Assembly (NCBI RefSeq): GCF_000759345.1
Contig: NZ_JPZL01000001.1
Coordinates: 248,001-312,000, forward strand
DNA from: Litchfieldella xinjiangensis
GTDB lineage: Bacteria > Pseudomonadota > Gammaproteobacteria > Pseudomonadales > Halomonadaceae
DNA length: 64,000 nucleotides
Reading direction: 5' to 3'
Below the pieces are notes generated by a model, which saw only the letters and a program-made list of their open reading frames with translations, was not told the DNA's origin and made no database searches. The translations under genes and the position numbers were made by a program. How positions within the stretch are numbered: the first letter of the stretch is position 1; every line of letters starts with the position of its first letter. This document shows, piece by piece, positions 37,575 through 46,568 of the stretch.

Positions 37575-38276
37575 ATGCTGTTACTGCCCCGCTCGTATTC
37601 CCGCCTATGTGCCGCACTGCTGGCACTCTTCATGCTGTGCTTGAGCGTGACGGGCCACGCCGATGACAGACATCTCATCGAACGCGTCCATGCCTTCCTT
37701 TATGAGCACGCCATGGACCTGGGCAATGAAGTGAATATTGAGGTTCACCCCCCTTCGGCTCATCTACCGATATGCGAATCCCCCGACCCCTTCTTGCCTC
37801 ATGCCGGCCAGTCACTGGTCGGCCGTGTCTCGGTCGGCGTTCGCTGTGGCAGCCAAGGCCGCCAGGTACGCTATCTTCAGGCCAACGTGAGCGTGATCGG
37901 CGACCAGGTCGTGGCCGCGAGAGCCATTCCCGCCGGGACAGTGATAACGGCCGATATGTTGGCCCTACGTCCCGCGGAACTGGGCCGCCTGGCGCGTGGC
38001 ACCCTGACACGCTTTGAAGATGCGATTGGTTTGCAAGCCTCGCGCCCGTTCGCCGCGGGCGCAGCATTGAGCGAGCAGACGTTGAAGCCCGTGACACTGA
38101 TCGAGCGGGGCGCTCGTGTCAGGGTCGAAGCCCGGGGCAACGGCTTCGCCGTGATGCGGGAAGGTCAAGCACTGGAACCCGGCGCCATGGGCGACGAGAT
38201 TCGCATCCGCCTGGATAACCGTGAGACACTGCGTGCCCGAGTGGCTGGCCGAAATCGGCTACTCGTGGATTTCTGA
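37575..38276 (+). CDS. flgA: Flagellar P-ring assembly chaperone FlgA
   Basis: Periplasmic chaperone for FlgI polymerisation. It has 233 residues (E. coli 219). A Sec signal peptide (LCAALLALFMLCLSVTGHA, cleavage near residue 28) is followed by the FlgA N-domain. The SAF-type C-domain starts near residue 110, with VVAARAIPAGTVITADMLAL. The final blocks have GARVRVEARGNGFAVMREGQ and GDEIRIRLDN. It is divergent from flgB and is followed by flgM, which also has its own promoter. Confidence 0.94.
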   Translation: MLLLPRSYSRLCAALLALFMLCLSVTGHADDRHLIERVHAFLYEHAMDLGNEVNIEVHPPSAHLPICESPDPFLPHAGQSLVGRVSVGVRCGSQGRQVRYLQANVSVIGDQVVAARAIPAGTVITADMLALRPAELGRLARGTLTRFEDAIGLQASRPFAAGAALSEQTLKPVTLIERGARVRVEARGNGFAVMREGQALEPGAMGDEIRIRLDNRETLRARVAGRNRLLVDF

Positions 38277-38286
38277 GAGATCGCAT

Positions 38287-38313
38287 TCAAGTTTCCACTC
38301 AGCAGGTCGATAA
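38287..38313 (+). promoter_or_regulatory. Sigma-28 (FliA) promoter of flgMN
   Basis: TCAAGTTT (38287-38294), an 11-base spacer, and GTCGATAA (38306-38313), one mismatch in each half against the sigma-28 consensus. It lies 34 bases before the flgM GTG and uses the same -35 octamer as the flaG promoter. Confidence 0.85.
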
Positions 38314-38346
38314 TGGGGGAAAGCCCCTGATCAAGAGAGACATCTC

Positions 38347-38640
38347 GTGAAAATCGATAGCTCACATACGCTGGCCCGCCCCAACCAGAGCGAGTCGAGC
38401 GACAAGGCTGGCAAGGCCAACAGTGCCGCCCCAGCCGCCAAGGGCAACTCGCCTGCCGTTGTCACCCATCTCAACCAGTCAGCCAAGAATGCCGGTCAGG
38501 ATATCGACCAGGCACGTGTCGAAGAAATTCGCCAGGCAATCAGCGAAGGCCGCCTGGAAATCAGCGCTGAACGCATTGCCGATGGACTCATCGACAGCGT
38601 GCGCGACCTTCTTGGCCAGGAAACTAGAGGCAAGGATTGA
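38347..38640 (+). CDS. flgM: Anti-sigma-28 factor FlgM
   Basis: Holds FliA inactive until the hook is complete, then leaves through the export channel. It has 97 residues, exactly the E. coli length. The N-terminal half is disordered (Ala/Ser/Asn-rich). The C-terminal sigma-binding helices carry VEEIRQAISEGRLEISAERI followed by ADGLIDSVRDLL, the FlgM signature. It starts with GTG. It is made from the flgA read-through and from its own sigma-28 promoter, which forms a negative feedback loop. Confidence 0.94.
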   Translation: MKIDSSHTLARPNQSESSDKAGKANSAAPAAKGNSPAVVTHLNQSAKNAGQDIDQARVEEIRQAISEGRLEISAERIADGLIDSVRDLLGQETRGKD

Positions 38641-38644
38641 TTCC

Positions 38645-39097
38645 ATGGGTCTCGGGCAGCATCTAGCACGTCAGCACGATAGACTGGTCACCCTGGCCGG
38701 ACTCCTCGAGGAGGAACGCCAGGCCCTTTGCGAGGGCCAGATCGATGGCGAGCATCTGAATAATCTGGCGGCACACAAGCGCGCCCTTCTCGACGAACTC
38801 GAGCGCCTTGAAAGCCAGCGGCGAACGGCCCAGCAGAAGCTTGGCTACGAGTCGGGGCGTGTCGGTGCCGAGCGTGCTGCGTTAGACGCCGGCTGCCTGG
38901 AGTCATGGCATGTCATGCGCACACAGGCCGAGCAGGTTCGCCATCAGAACGAACTGAATGGCTCCCTGCTACAAGTGCGTATGTCACACAATCAACGCAC
39001 TCTGGATTTTCTTCACGAGTCGGCAGGCAACAGCTTCTATGGCCCCAATGGGCAATCTCATCGGCGCGGCTTTGCTGGCATCAACTCCCGTGCTTAG
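38645..39097 (+). CDS. flgN: Flagellar export chaperone FlgN
   Basis: Cytoplasmic chaperone for FlgK and FlgL. It has 150 residues (E. coli 138). All-helical, with the FlgN pattern (LVTLAGLLEEERQAL near 15-29; LAAHKRALLDELERLE near 41-56). The C-terminal NSFYGPNGQ follows the usual YxxxG motif. The start is ATG 38645 with AAGGA eight bases upstream, four bases after the flgM stop. The frame is open far upstream inside flgM, but only from this ATG does it resemble FlgN. Confidence 0.92.
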   Translation: MGLGQHLARQHDRLVTLAGLLEEERQALCEGQIDGEHLNNLAAHKRALLDELERLESQRRTAQQKLGYESGRVGAERAALDAGCLESWHVMRTQAEQVRHQNELNGSLLQVRMSHNQRTLDFLHESAGNSFYGPNGQSHRRGFAGINSRA

Positions 39098-39137
39098 ACA
39101 GTAGATAGACAATGCTCGTGGCATAACTGGGTTTTAC

Positions 39138-39166
39138 TTGACCTTCTCTAGGCCTTCGGAGATAGT
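39138..39166 (+). promoter_or_regulatory. Candidate promoter of the HDOD-GGDEF gene
   Basis: TTGACC (39138-39143) and GATAGT (39161-39166) with a 17-base spacer, in the 168-base gap after flgN. It lies about 100 bases upstream of the ATG. No sigma-28 match is seen there. Confidence 0.4.
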
Positions 39167-39265
39167 TCGGTGACAATCAAGTAACATTTAGTCACCAACA
39201 CGTAGCCATCCGAAGACAGGGCTAGCGTTTGGACGGCCTGAAGGCGTTATGGAGAACCCAGGGTT

Positions 39266-40804
39266 ATGGCCAACGATCATTCTCCATCGATTCCAGTTGT
39301 CACCAAGCATCCGATACCGAATTCGGTGGCCTCGCGCCTACTGAGCTGTCCGACGTTGCCTTCGTTGCCGACCACGGTAATGCAGGTCGTTGCCTTGGCC
39401 CGGGAACCTGAAACCAGCCTGCACGACTTGGCCCGCAGCCTCGAGAGAGACCCCGCGTTGACCATGCGTCTGCTGTCGCTGGCCAATTGCGTCTTCAACG
39501 CGCATCACAAACCTGCCGAGCATTGTCTGGAGGCTGTCACTCGCCTGGGTATCGACGCCACCCTGTCCGTGGCTCTGGGCTTCGGACTGGTCCACGGGCA
39601 AGAGCGCCGCAAGACACGGCTCGACCTCGATCGCGTCTGGCAACGTGCTCTGGTCGGTGCATTGGTTGGGCATCGGCTCGCTGAGACGCTGCGATGCCTA
39701 GAAACCGGTAATTTGTTCACCATAGCGTTGGTACAGGATATCGGCATGTTGGCCATCGATGCCATCGAGCCAACGCTCTATGCCGACCTCCCCCTTGACG
39801 CGCTGAACCATACAGAAATCGCCTGGCACGAGCAGCAGCGACTAGGCTGCGATCATGCACAGGTGGGCGCTTGGCTAGCCGGCCAGTGGGGGTTGCCGTC
39901 GCGGCTGGTAAAAGGCATCGCCAACAGCCATCGACCGCTGGAAACGCTCGACATCAGGGAACGTTGTATCGTAGCTACCGGACTGATCGCCGATGCCTGG
40001 CTAGCGCCCCATCCTCCTCATGCCTTCGTCGATCTCGTCCCCATCCTGCTTGAGTACTTTTCGCTTGAGACCAAGGATGTCCAGGCTCTGCTGGTTTCTC
40101 TCCAGGATGAACTCCCGCCGCTGGCCCGTCTCTTCGAAATAACCCAGCCTCCGGCCTTCAATGCCACCCACCTGCTCCTGGAAGCCAAGCAGTTATTGCA
40201 CGCGCACAACATGAAGTTGAGTGAAACGCTGCTGATGCAACAGGAAGAACTGCAACAGCTTCAGCGCGAGCAGATCGCATTGGATAGCCGGATTCGTTGC
40301 GATGCCCTGACCGGCCTGTTTAATCGGGGCCATCTGGAAGTACTACTCGAAACAGCATTCAGAGATGCCATGCAACAGGGTACGACACTCGCCGTTGCAT
40401 TCATCGACCTGGACCATTTCAAGCAACTCAACGACCAGTACGGGCACCGACTGGGTGACGAAGTGCTTCAGCACTTTGGCACGCTCCTGCGCACCCTCCT
40501 CACTCCAGAAGTCATCGGAGGGCGTTATGGCGGAGAGGAGTTCTTGCTCATTCTGCCTGGCGGGTCATGTGCCGAGGCAGAAACGGTTGCCCGAAGATTA
40601 TTGGACATGCTTGCCGAAACGCCCCTGGTACAAGTAGACGGTGAGCCCTTGTACGTCTCGGCTTCGATCGGTATCGCTCAGATGCAAGGGGCGGCATTCA
40701 GGGAGGCTCGTGAACTGATACACGCCGCCGACCAAGGGATGTACGCCGCCAAGCGTGATGGCAGAGCGAGGATTTCGGTCTGCCATGGTCTCGCTACGAA
40801 GTAG
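39266..40804 (+). CDS. HDOD-GGDEF protein, probable diguanylate cyclase
   Basis: Probably makes c-di-GMP under control of an HDOD sensing domain. It has 512 residues. The HDOD domain is at about 25-235 (LPSLPTTVMQVVALA; LERDPALTMRLLSLANC; VQDIGMLAIDAI). A Gln/Glu-rich coiled coil spans about 308-342. The GGDEF domain is at about 343-505, with the active-site motif GGEEF at 422-426 and FIDLDHFKQLNDQYGH before it. GGEEF is a catalytically competent variant. The RxxD inhibitory site normally found just before the motif is missing. It has no membrane segment. Position next to flgN suggests a link to motility (inference). Confidence 0.9.
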   Translation: MANDHSPSIPVVTKHPIPNSVASRLLSCPTLPSLPTTVMQVVALAREPETSLHDLARSLERDPALTMRLLSLANCVFNAHHKPAEHCLEAVTRLGIDATLSVALGFGLVHGQERRKTRLDLDRVWQRALVGALVGHRLAETLRCLETGNLFTIALVQDIGMLAIDAIEPTLYADLPLDALNHTEIAWHEQQRLGCDHAQVGAWLAGQWGLPSRLVKGIANSHRPLETLDIRERCIVATGLIADAWLAPHPPHAFVDLVPILLEYFSLETKDVQALLVSLQDELPPLARLFEITQPPAFNATHLLLEAKQLLHAHNMKLSETLLMQQEELQQLQREQIALDSRIRCDALTGLFNRGHLEVLLETAFRDAMQQGTTLAVAFIDLDHFKQLNDQYGHRLGDEVLQHFGTLLRTLLTPEVIGGRYGGEEFLLILPGGSCAEAETVARRLLDMLAETPLVQVDGEPLYVSASIGIAQMQGAAFREARELIHAADQGMYAAKRDGRARISVCHGLATK

Positions 40805-41027
40805 CCACGTCGCCAATCGAAGCGTTTTGAAAGAGCGGCAGCGTTTGCGTCGTCGACGCCAGCGGCTCCCGGTTGGAATAGCGCGCACTGTGCTCGAGGT
40901 CGGCCAGGCGTCGGTCAATACGATATAAAGCCACTAGCAGGATGAATAGACAGGCGAAGCACACCACTAGGCCCATAGCCATGATGAAAAATCCGCAAAT
41001 AAGGAGCCGGCGGCTCCGACAACGCAT
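40794..41027 (-). CDS. Small single-pass membrane protein, unknown function
   Basis: I do not recognise the family. It has 77 residues: a basic start (MRCRSRRLL), one strong transmembrane helix at about 9-35 (FFIMAMGLVVCFACLFILLV), then a polar tail with IDRRLADLEH. It lies 43 bases downstream of the SRPBCC gene on the same strand and its 3' end overlaps the HDOD-GGDEF stop by 11 bases, tail to tail. The frame is open from a GTG at 41090. No good ribosome site supports either start. The helix and the ALYRIDRRLADLE coiled stretch argue that it is real. Confidence 0.5.
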   Translation of the reverse strand: MRCRSRRLLICGFFIMAMGLVVCFACLFILLVALYRIDRRLADLEHSARYSNREPLASTTQTLPLFQNASIGDVATS

Positions 41028-41070
41028 CTTACGCCCGGCCCAACGCGTCTGCGAAGCGTTTTCTTGCACC

Positions 41071-41481
41071 CTACAGCCGTGATTCGACACGGCTGAGAAT
41101 TTGCCCGCTAACCTTGTTTACCAAAGGCCGCGCAGCGCGATTCACGGCACGTTCGAGTAGCTTGTTCTTTATCTGATACTCCAGTGAAAGCGTGACCTCG
41201 GTGCCTTCAGGAATGCGCTTCAAGCGATAACACCCCCGGTTACTGACGCCACTCAGTGATTCCCAGGCCAACCGCTCCGGCGGCACGCATTCGGTGATCG
41301 CCACGTCGAAGGTCCAGTCCATACCCACCGCATGCACGAACCACCGATAGCGCTGGTTACCCAAGGGCTCGATGGACTGGATCAGATCGGAATACTCGGA
41401 AAGATCCTCGACTCTTTCCAGCAGCGCGAAGACGCGCTCCGGCGGCGCATGCACGATACTGGTGTGCTCGATGGTAGCCAT
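41071..41481 (-). CDS. SRPBCC / START-like fold protein
   Basis: Member of the polyketide cyclase/COQ10-like SRPBCC superfamily, ligand unknown. It has 136 residues, one domain. The start is ATIEHTSIVHAPPERVFALL, with the usual APPERVFALLERVEDLSEYS. The middle strand block is YRWFVHAVGMDWTFDVAITE. The terminal amphipathic helix is LLERAVNRAARPLVNKV. Such proteins bind hydrophobic molecules in a deep cavity. RatA and COQ10-type ubiquinone binding are other options, but the sequence does not settle this. AAGGAG lies five bases before ATG 41481. Confidence 0.82.
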   Translation of the reverse strand: MATIEHTSIVHAPPERVFALLERVEDLSEYSDLIQSIEPLGNQRYRWFVHAVGMDWTFDVAITECVPPERLAWESLSGVSNRGCYRLKRIPEGTEVTLSLEYQIKNKLLERAVNRAARPLVNKVSGQILSRVESRL

Positions 41482-41685
41482 ATCACTCCTTGATCCGGAA
41501 CGTTCAAAACGAGGGTAACCAGCTTGGCGAAAAACTGCCAGCGGCGCTTGAGTATTCGGTCCTACGCTGGTCAGCCAGGCGGCAGGCCGTTAGACTGTGT
41601 CGCCTCCGGACCGGATCCCGGAGCCCCCTGCCGAGCCTGTTTGCTGCGCGCAGGGTCTCGATAAATTCTCCGCCAGGACCCCCTC

Positions 41686-42384
41686 ATGACTCCCTCAGTT
41701 TCGCCTGTGGCCACCCCTGCCGTCGTCATCTATTCCGGCGGCATGGATTCCTTCACGGTATTGCATCGTGCGCGGCATGAAGGATATGCCCTCCACGCGC
41801 TCTCGTTCGATTACGGACAACGGCATGCAAGAGAGCTCGAGGTTGCTGCGCGCGTGTGTCGGCAGCTGGATATCGAGCATCGCATCATCGATATTCGCGC
41901 CATTCACGAATTGATCGATCACTCAGCCCTGACCGATACCTCGCGTCCCATTCCCGAAGGCGACTATGACGGCGATAACCTTTCCGCGACAGTCGTCCCC
42001 AATCGCAACATGATCCTATTGTCGCTGGCCATTGCCCATGCAGTGAATATCGGGGCCAAAAAGGTGTTCTACGGTGCGCATGGTGGCGATCACATCCTTT
42101 ACCCTGACTGTCGCCCCGAATTCGTCGACAGAATGAATGCCGTCGCCGCCGTTGCGAATTTCGAGCCTGTCGACATATGCGCCCCCTATTTGCATGCAGA
42201 CAAGCGGGCCATCCTGGGCGATGGTCTCAGCCTGGGACTTGATTACAGTGACACTTGGACTTGTTATCTCGGCGAGCCCCTGGCCTGCGGGCAGTGTGGG
42301 AGTTGCAAGGAACGACTGGCCGCTTTCGCCGCCCATGGTATCGCCGATCCCCTACCGTACCGGGAGCCTGCCCATGGCAGGTGA
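41686..42384 (+). CDS. queC: 7-cyano-7-deazaguanine synthase QueC
   Basis: Converts 7-carboxy-7-deazaguanine to preQ0 with ATP and ammonia, in queuosine synthesis. It has 232 residues (E. coli 231). The PP-loop SGGMDS is at 17-22, followed by [16 protein letters not shown]. The middle block [19 protein letters not shown] is typical. The C-terminal zinc cysteines are in [22 protein letters not shown] precedes the ATG. The 204 bases upstream hold GC-rich inverted repeats but no preQ1-riboswitch pattern. Its end overlaps the next gene by 11 bases. No other que gene is in the window. Confidence 0.95.
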   Translation: MTPSVSPVATPAVVIYSGGMDSFTVLHRARHEGYALHALSFDYGQRHARELEVAARVCRQLDIEHRIIDIRAIHELIDHSALTDTSRPIPEGDYDGDNLSATVVPNRNMILLSLAIAHAVNIGAKKVFYGAHGGDHILYPDCRPEFVDRMNAVAAVANFEPVDICAPYLHADKRAILGDGLSLGLDYSDTWTCYLGEPLACGQCGSCKERLAAFAAHGIADPLPYREPAHGR

Positions 42385-42673
42385 CGTGACGCTTATCGCG
42401 ACCAGCTCACGGCCACCCGAGGGAGAAGATTGCCGCCCTGGCTGCGGCGCGTGCTGCATTGCGCCATCCATCAGCTCACCGATTCCCGGCATGCCAGGGG
42501 GCAAACCGTCCGGGGTTCGCTGCGTCCAGCTCGATGACGATAACCTGTGTCGACTCTTCGGCGATCCGCGTCGCCCCGAGGTCTGCCGACGCTTCTCATT
42601 CGACCGAGAACTATGCGGAGAGGACCGTCATGCGGCCCTGAGCAATATCTCGGAGCTGGAGCGTCTGACCTAA
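42374..42673 (+). CDS. YkgJ-type cysteine-cluster protein
   Basis: Small putative metal-cluster protein of the YkgJ family, function unknown. It has 99 residues. The cysteine pattern CRPGCGACC at 20-28 and later [19 protein letters not shown], then PEVCRRFSF, fits the family (CxxCxxCC...CxxY/F). Its ATG lies inside the end of queC (11-base overlap), so the two are probably translated together. Whether it aids queuosine synthesis is unknown. Its stop is one base from the convergent stop of the large regulator. Confidence 0.8.
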   Translation: MAGDVTLIATSSRPPEGEDCRPGCGACCIAPSISSPIPGMPGGKPSGVRCVQLDDDNLCRLFGDPRRPEVCRRFSFDRELCGEDRHAALSNISELERLT

Positions 42674-42674
42674 G

Positions 42675-45600
42675 TCAGGACTCCACCCCTTCGCGCCGAA
42701 CCAGGCGATAATCCAGCAGCGCGCGCCAGCGCGCCAGGATGGGCGCGTCACTATGTGTCACCTCACCCAGCAATTGGCGAAATGCAGCACGAGCGTCATC
42801 GTCATCAGGCTCGATTAGGGTCAGCCATACCTCGAAGGCCTGCAGGAGCAGATGCAGGTTCTCATGCTCCCTGGCCTGGTTCATGGCCTGCTCGGTAAGC
42901 TGGTGGATGCTCTCCTTGGGGTGCCCCAGGCGATGGCGTACCCGCGCCAGTTGCAAGGCGAGTTCGGGTAGATACAGCGAGCCACGCTCCTGGGCGACCA
43001 ATAAGCATTGATCGAGGTAATGGTCGGCACGCTCGAATTCACCGAGCACCATGCAGGCATCCGGATACCATAATACCGGTCGCTGATAGCGGTCGCGGCC
43101 GGTCAGCTCATCGGTTTCTTCCATGGCAGCCTCGAGCAACTTCAGTCCCTCGCGATCGCCAGACAGGGCTCTCTGCCAGGCGAGCACTCCCTGAGCCGAC
43201 AAATGCCAGAGATGCAGGTCGGGTGTCCCCGTCATGTCGACGGCCCGTTGCGCCAGGCTGCCCGCCTGGTGCACATGGCCCAACTGGCGATACAGGGCCG
43301 CGGCGAACAGCAATGCCATGGCCAGCGACCCCGGGTGGTTGAAGCGTTCTGCAAGGCGAATCGCGGCCTCCGCCTGACGCTGGGCCCCGGCGTAGTCGCC
43401 ACGCAGGCATAGCGCCCAACCCTGAAAGCACGCAGCGGCGACCTGAGGATGATCGGAGAATGGCAGCCATTCGATCAACATGGGTTGGTTGAGAGGATCG
43501 ATCTCCTCGAGATGTTCATGGGCTTGGCGGATACGCCCCGCCCAGTACTCGCAACTGGCCCGGGCATAATCGGCCAGGCGGCGATAGCGCGGATCGTCGA
43601 GATGCGATGCCAGATCGGCGAGTTTCGAAGCCAGGGAAAAGGCATCTGCATGAGCATGGCGTTGGCTGCAGCCGACCCACAGCCCCCATTTGACGAGGAA
43701 CCGCTGTTCGAGATCGGCTTCTTCGTCATTGTCGCTGCCCTCGCAATCAAGCAGCTCCCATGCACGCACGAAGCTTTCATGCGCCGTCGGCGAGCCATGG
43801 CCCTCCAGGGCGAACGCAGCCTGGCCGCGTACGGTCAACAAGCTGATCTCACGCTCAATCTGCCCCTCGACATGGCGCAGGCTGGCCAAGCCGAAATCCG
43901 ACATGCGCAGTGCGGTACGATTCGCACACACTTTCAGCGCCTCACGCGCTGCCAGCTCGAAATATCGCGCCCCGCGGGCATAATGGCCACTGCGACGCAG
44001 ATGCGTTGCGAAGTCGCCGGGGTGACGGCTGATCCACATCGGAAACCGCTCTTCGATGAGGCTGACGACCTGCCGGTGTATCCGGACGCGTACATCCCGA
44101 GGACAGGAGAGATAGGCGGCTTCCTGAAGCAACTGATGGCTGAACTGGTAGTCGCAACCGCTATCGCCCGTGCAGGCTTCGATGATTTCCAGCCGACACA
44201 TTTGGTCCAGCGCCTGCTTGAGGCGCCCGTTTTCCCAGCCGCTGCACTCAGCCAGGAAGTCCAGACGAAACTGGCGTCCCAGCACGGCAGCGACGTGGGC
44301 CACTTCACGATCGCCATCCAACTGATCGATGCGGCTCGCCAATAATCCGAGAAGACCCCGCGGCAACTCGTCCACCTTCACGTTGCGGCCTTCGCGACGG
44401 TCCATGTCGAGACGCCGACATATCTCATGCAAGTAAAGAGGCACCCCATCGCAGCGCTCGATGAGCTGGCTACGCAGCCGGGGCGTGAGGTGCAAGCGAT
44501 AGCGTCTGGCAAGTTGTGTCAGTAATCGCGAAGACTGTGCACTATCCAGGCGTCCCAGGGTGATCTGCTGGTCCCAGTGAAGTTTGGTTGGCAGGGATTC
44601 GCGCCCATGATGACTGGCGACCAGCAACAGCGGCGAGTTGATGGGCAGACGCGCCTGGAGCCCGGACAGCACCTTGAAGGACGGTTCGTCGAGCCATTGG
44701 AGGTCGTCGATGATCAAGACCAGAGCACGAGTGGCGGTCAACGATTCGATCACGGCATGGAGCAGCTTGACGACCATCTCGACGGCTTCACCGCTTTGCG
44801 TCAGCTCTGCGATCTCTTCCGGCTCGCGAACGCCAAGCGCTTCCTCCAGCAATTGGCGCCGCGCACTATCCATGGATAGGCAAGGATAGTCGTTTAGCAA
44901 CTGCTCGAGGCGACCACTATCGATATCCTCACCCAGATGCCAACGCAACAGGGTGCGCGCTACACCATAGGGAAGTTGCGCCGAAAGACGCGTTGTGGGC
45001 TGCCAGCAAATGGCCGCGTCCCGGCTCTGTTCGAGCTGGCGGAACCCGACCAACAGCGCCGACTTGCCCATTCCCGAGGCGCCTCGCACGAGCACACTCT
45101 GACGCAGGCCAATACTGGCCCTGGCCAGTGCATCGCGAAGCTTGCGCAATGCCGGTTCCCGCCCTACCAGGCTCGGGGGTACCGCCTCACGCCCGCCTTC
45201 GTTGGTCCCCAGGACCAGGGCCCGCAGACGTACGCGTCCATCGCTCGCTACCAATCGCGATGATAGCCGCGGCTGTAGGTCGAGCGCTGGCGGCATGTGC
45301 TGGCTGGCCTCATGGGAAATCACCAGCTCACTGCCCTCGGCGGCGCTCATCAAATCCAGGGCACCCTGCGTCACTTGCCCCAAGGGATCGACCAGTTGGC
45401 GCTCGGGGAGGTAGACCACACGACCGCTATTGAGCCCTGCAGCCAGATCGAAATGCGGGGGTTCGCCTTCACCGCTCCAATGCCTCAGACACTCTTCGGG
45501 CAGCGCCCGCCGACAGTGCTCATACAACGCAACCAGTTCGGCGAGTTGATGCGCGGGTCCATGGGTACCGAAACATGCCAGGCCCAGCCCCCCGGTGGCT

Positions 45601-46568
45601 CCTGGCAGCCAGAATCCACCAAGATGGTGGCATTGCTGCTCCAACCAGCGAATCAGCTCGAATTGCAGGGTCAGGCAAGCCCGCGTTTCCGCACGATCCT
45701 GCCACTCGCCCTGAGTACGCAAGCGTATGGCCATCACCGACAGCTGACGCTGCTCGATCTCATCTTCGCTCAGCGGAGCGCTATCCATGGACACGGCGCG
45801 AGAAAACGCACCTTGAGGCGAAAGCCCCTGGAGATCGGGCTTGCCATCCGACCAGTAGCGAGCCAGCTGAAGGAAGCCCGGCTCAGGCTGCTGCCCCGAG
45901 AGCGCTAAGAGCTGCAAGTAGGCGTTGTACTGTTCGTGTGCCGCCGCCGACTGGCCCTGCTCGGCAAGTTGGCGCACCAGGCGCTCATGGAAAGGGCCGT
46001 ACCCCGAGAAGCGGCTTACCAAGGTACGTAGCAAACCGTCGGGGATCTCTTCATGTTTCTGCAGGACCGCTTCGGCAAACGCAATGACACGCTGTCGCCA
46101 TTCACTTCGCACTTTCAGCAGCCAGCGCTGGAACTCGGCGCACGAAGAAAGTTGCAGTTCCTCGACGAGATCGCCTCGGTAACGCTCAAGGATCGTATTC
46201 AGGGTGTCGATGTCGGCCGGCGCAGCCAGCCAGGACTGAAGCTCATGAAGGTCGAAATGCCAGGTATCGGGTAACCGGAAGGCGATGGTCTGCCGTGTGA
46301 CGACCAACACCTGGTCGGCCTCTTCTCCCAGCGATTGACGCAAGCAGTGCAACGCATGACGCAGGTTGGTTCGCCCCGAGGACAAGCCCTGATCCGGCCA
46401 CAGCAACTCGGCGAGCGTGGCACGATTGACCGGTTGCTCATGGAGCAGCAGGTAGACCAGTAACGCCTTGACCTTGTCGTAGCTGAATTGTGTCAGGCTA
46501 TCTTCGCCAAGGTTCAGCGAGAAATGGCCGAACAGCGATAACTGGTCGTTGACAGACGGGTCCCTCAT
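42675..46568 (-). CDS. Very large BTAD / cyclase-like / AAA / TPR transcription regulator
   Basis: Probable signal-integrating transcription factor, target unknown. It has 1297 residues. Order of parts: OmpR-like winged helix at about 8-100 (DKVKALLVYLLLHEQPVNRA; LAELLWPDQGLSSGRTNLRH), BTAD helical repeats about 105-240, a region at about 272-455 resembling a class III nucleotide cyclase (GGFWLPGATGGLGLACFG; FDLAAGLNSGRVVYLP) but without the metal-binding Asp residues. The AAA/STAND ATPase is at about 466-690, with Walker A GASGMGKS 496-503 and Walker B VLIIDDLQWLD near 618-627. TPR-like repeats fill about 890-1290. AGGA precedes the ATG. SARP and MalT/LAL-type regulators are the closest known designs. 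Base composition matches the neighbours. Confidence 0.85.
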   Translation of the reverse strand: MRDPSVNDQLSLFGHFSLNLGEDSLTQFSYDKVKALLVYLLLHEQPVNRATLAELLWPDQGLSSGRTNLRHALHCLRQSLGEEADQVLVVTRQTIAFRLPDTWHFDLHELQSWLAAPADIDTLNTILERYRGDLVEELQLSSCAEFQRWLLKVRSEWRQRVIAFAEAVLQKHEEIPDGLLRTLVSRFSGYGPFHERLVRQLAEQGQSAAAHEQYNAYLQLLALSGQQPEPGFLQLARYWSDGKPDLQGLSPQGAFSRAVSMDSAPLSEDEIEQRQLSVMAIRLRTQGEWQDRAETRACLTLQFELIRWLEQQCHHLGGFWLPGATGGLGLACFGTHGPAHQLAELVALYEHCRRALPEECLRHWSGEGEPPHFDLAAGLNSGRVVYLPERQLVDPLGQVTQGALDLMSAAEGSELVISHEASQHMPPALDLQPRLSSRLVASDGRVRLRALVLGTNEGGREAVPPSLVGREPALRKLRDALARASIGLRQSVLVRGASGMGKSALLVGFRQLEQSRDAAICWQPTTRLSAQLPYGVARTLLRWHLGEDIDSGRLEQLLNDYPCLSMDSARRQLLEEALGVREPEEIAELTQSGEAVEMVVKLLHAVIESLTATRALVLIIDDLQWLDEPSFKVLSGLQARLPINSPLLLVASHHGRESLPTKLHWDQQITLGRLDSAQSSRLLTQLARRYRLHLTPRLRSQLIERCDGVPLYLHEICRRLDMDRREGRNVKVDELPRGLLGLLASRIDQLDGDREVAHVAAVLGRQFRLDFLAECSGWENGRLKQALDQMCRLEIIEACTGDSGCDYQFSHQLLQEAAYLSCPRDVRVRIHRQVVSLIEERFPMWISRHPGDFATHLRRSGHYARGARYFELAAREALKVCANRTALRMSDFGLASLRHVEGQIEREISLLTVRGQAAFALEGHGSPTAHESFVRAWELLDCEGSDNDEEADLEQRFLVKWGLWVGCSQRHAHADAFSLASKLADLASHLDDPRYRRLADYARASCEYWAGRIRQAHEHLEEIDPLNQPMLIEWLPFSDHPQVAAACFQGWALCLRGDYAGAQRQAEAAIRLAERFNHPGSLAMALLFAAALYRQLGHVHQAGSLAQRAVDMTGTPDLHLWHLSAQGVLAWQRALSGDREGLKLLEAAMEETDELTGRDRYQRPVLWYPDACMVLGEFERADHYLDQCLLVAQERGSLYLPELALQLARVRHRLGHPKESIHQLTEQAMNQAREHENLHLLLQAFEVWLTLIEPDDDDARAAFRQLLGEVTHSDAPILARWRALLDYRLVRREGVES

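Noticed and set aside
41482-41685. preQ1 riboswitch before queC
   Set aside because: No A-rich tail or small pseudoknot pattern; only GC-rich inverted repeats are seen.
43449-44345. 298-codon open frame opposite the large regulator
   Set aside because: Antisense frame without motifs; the regulator is continuous for 1297 residues.
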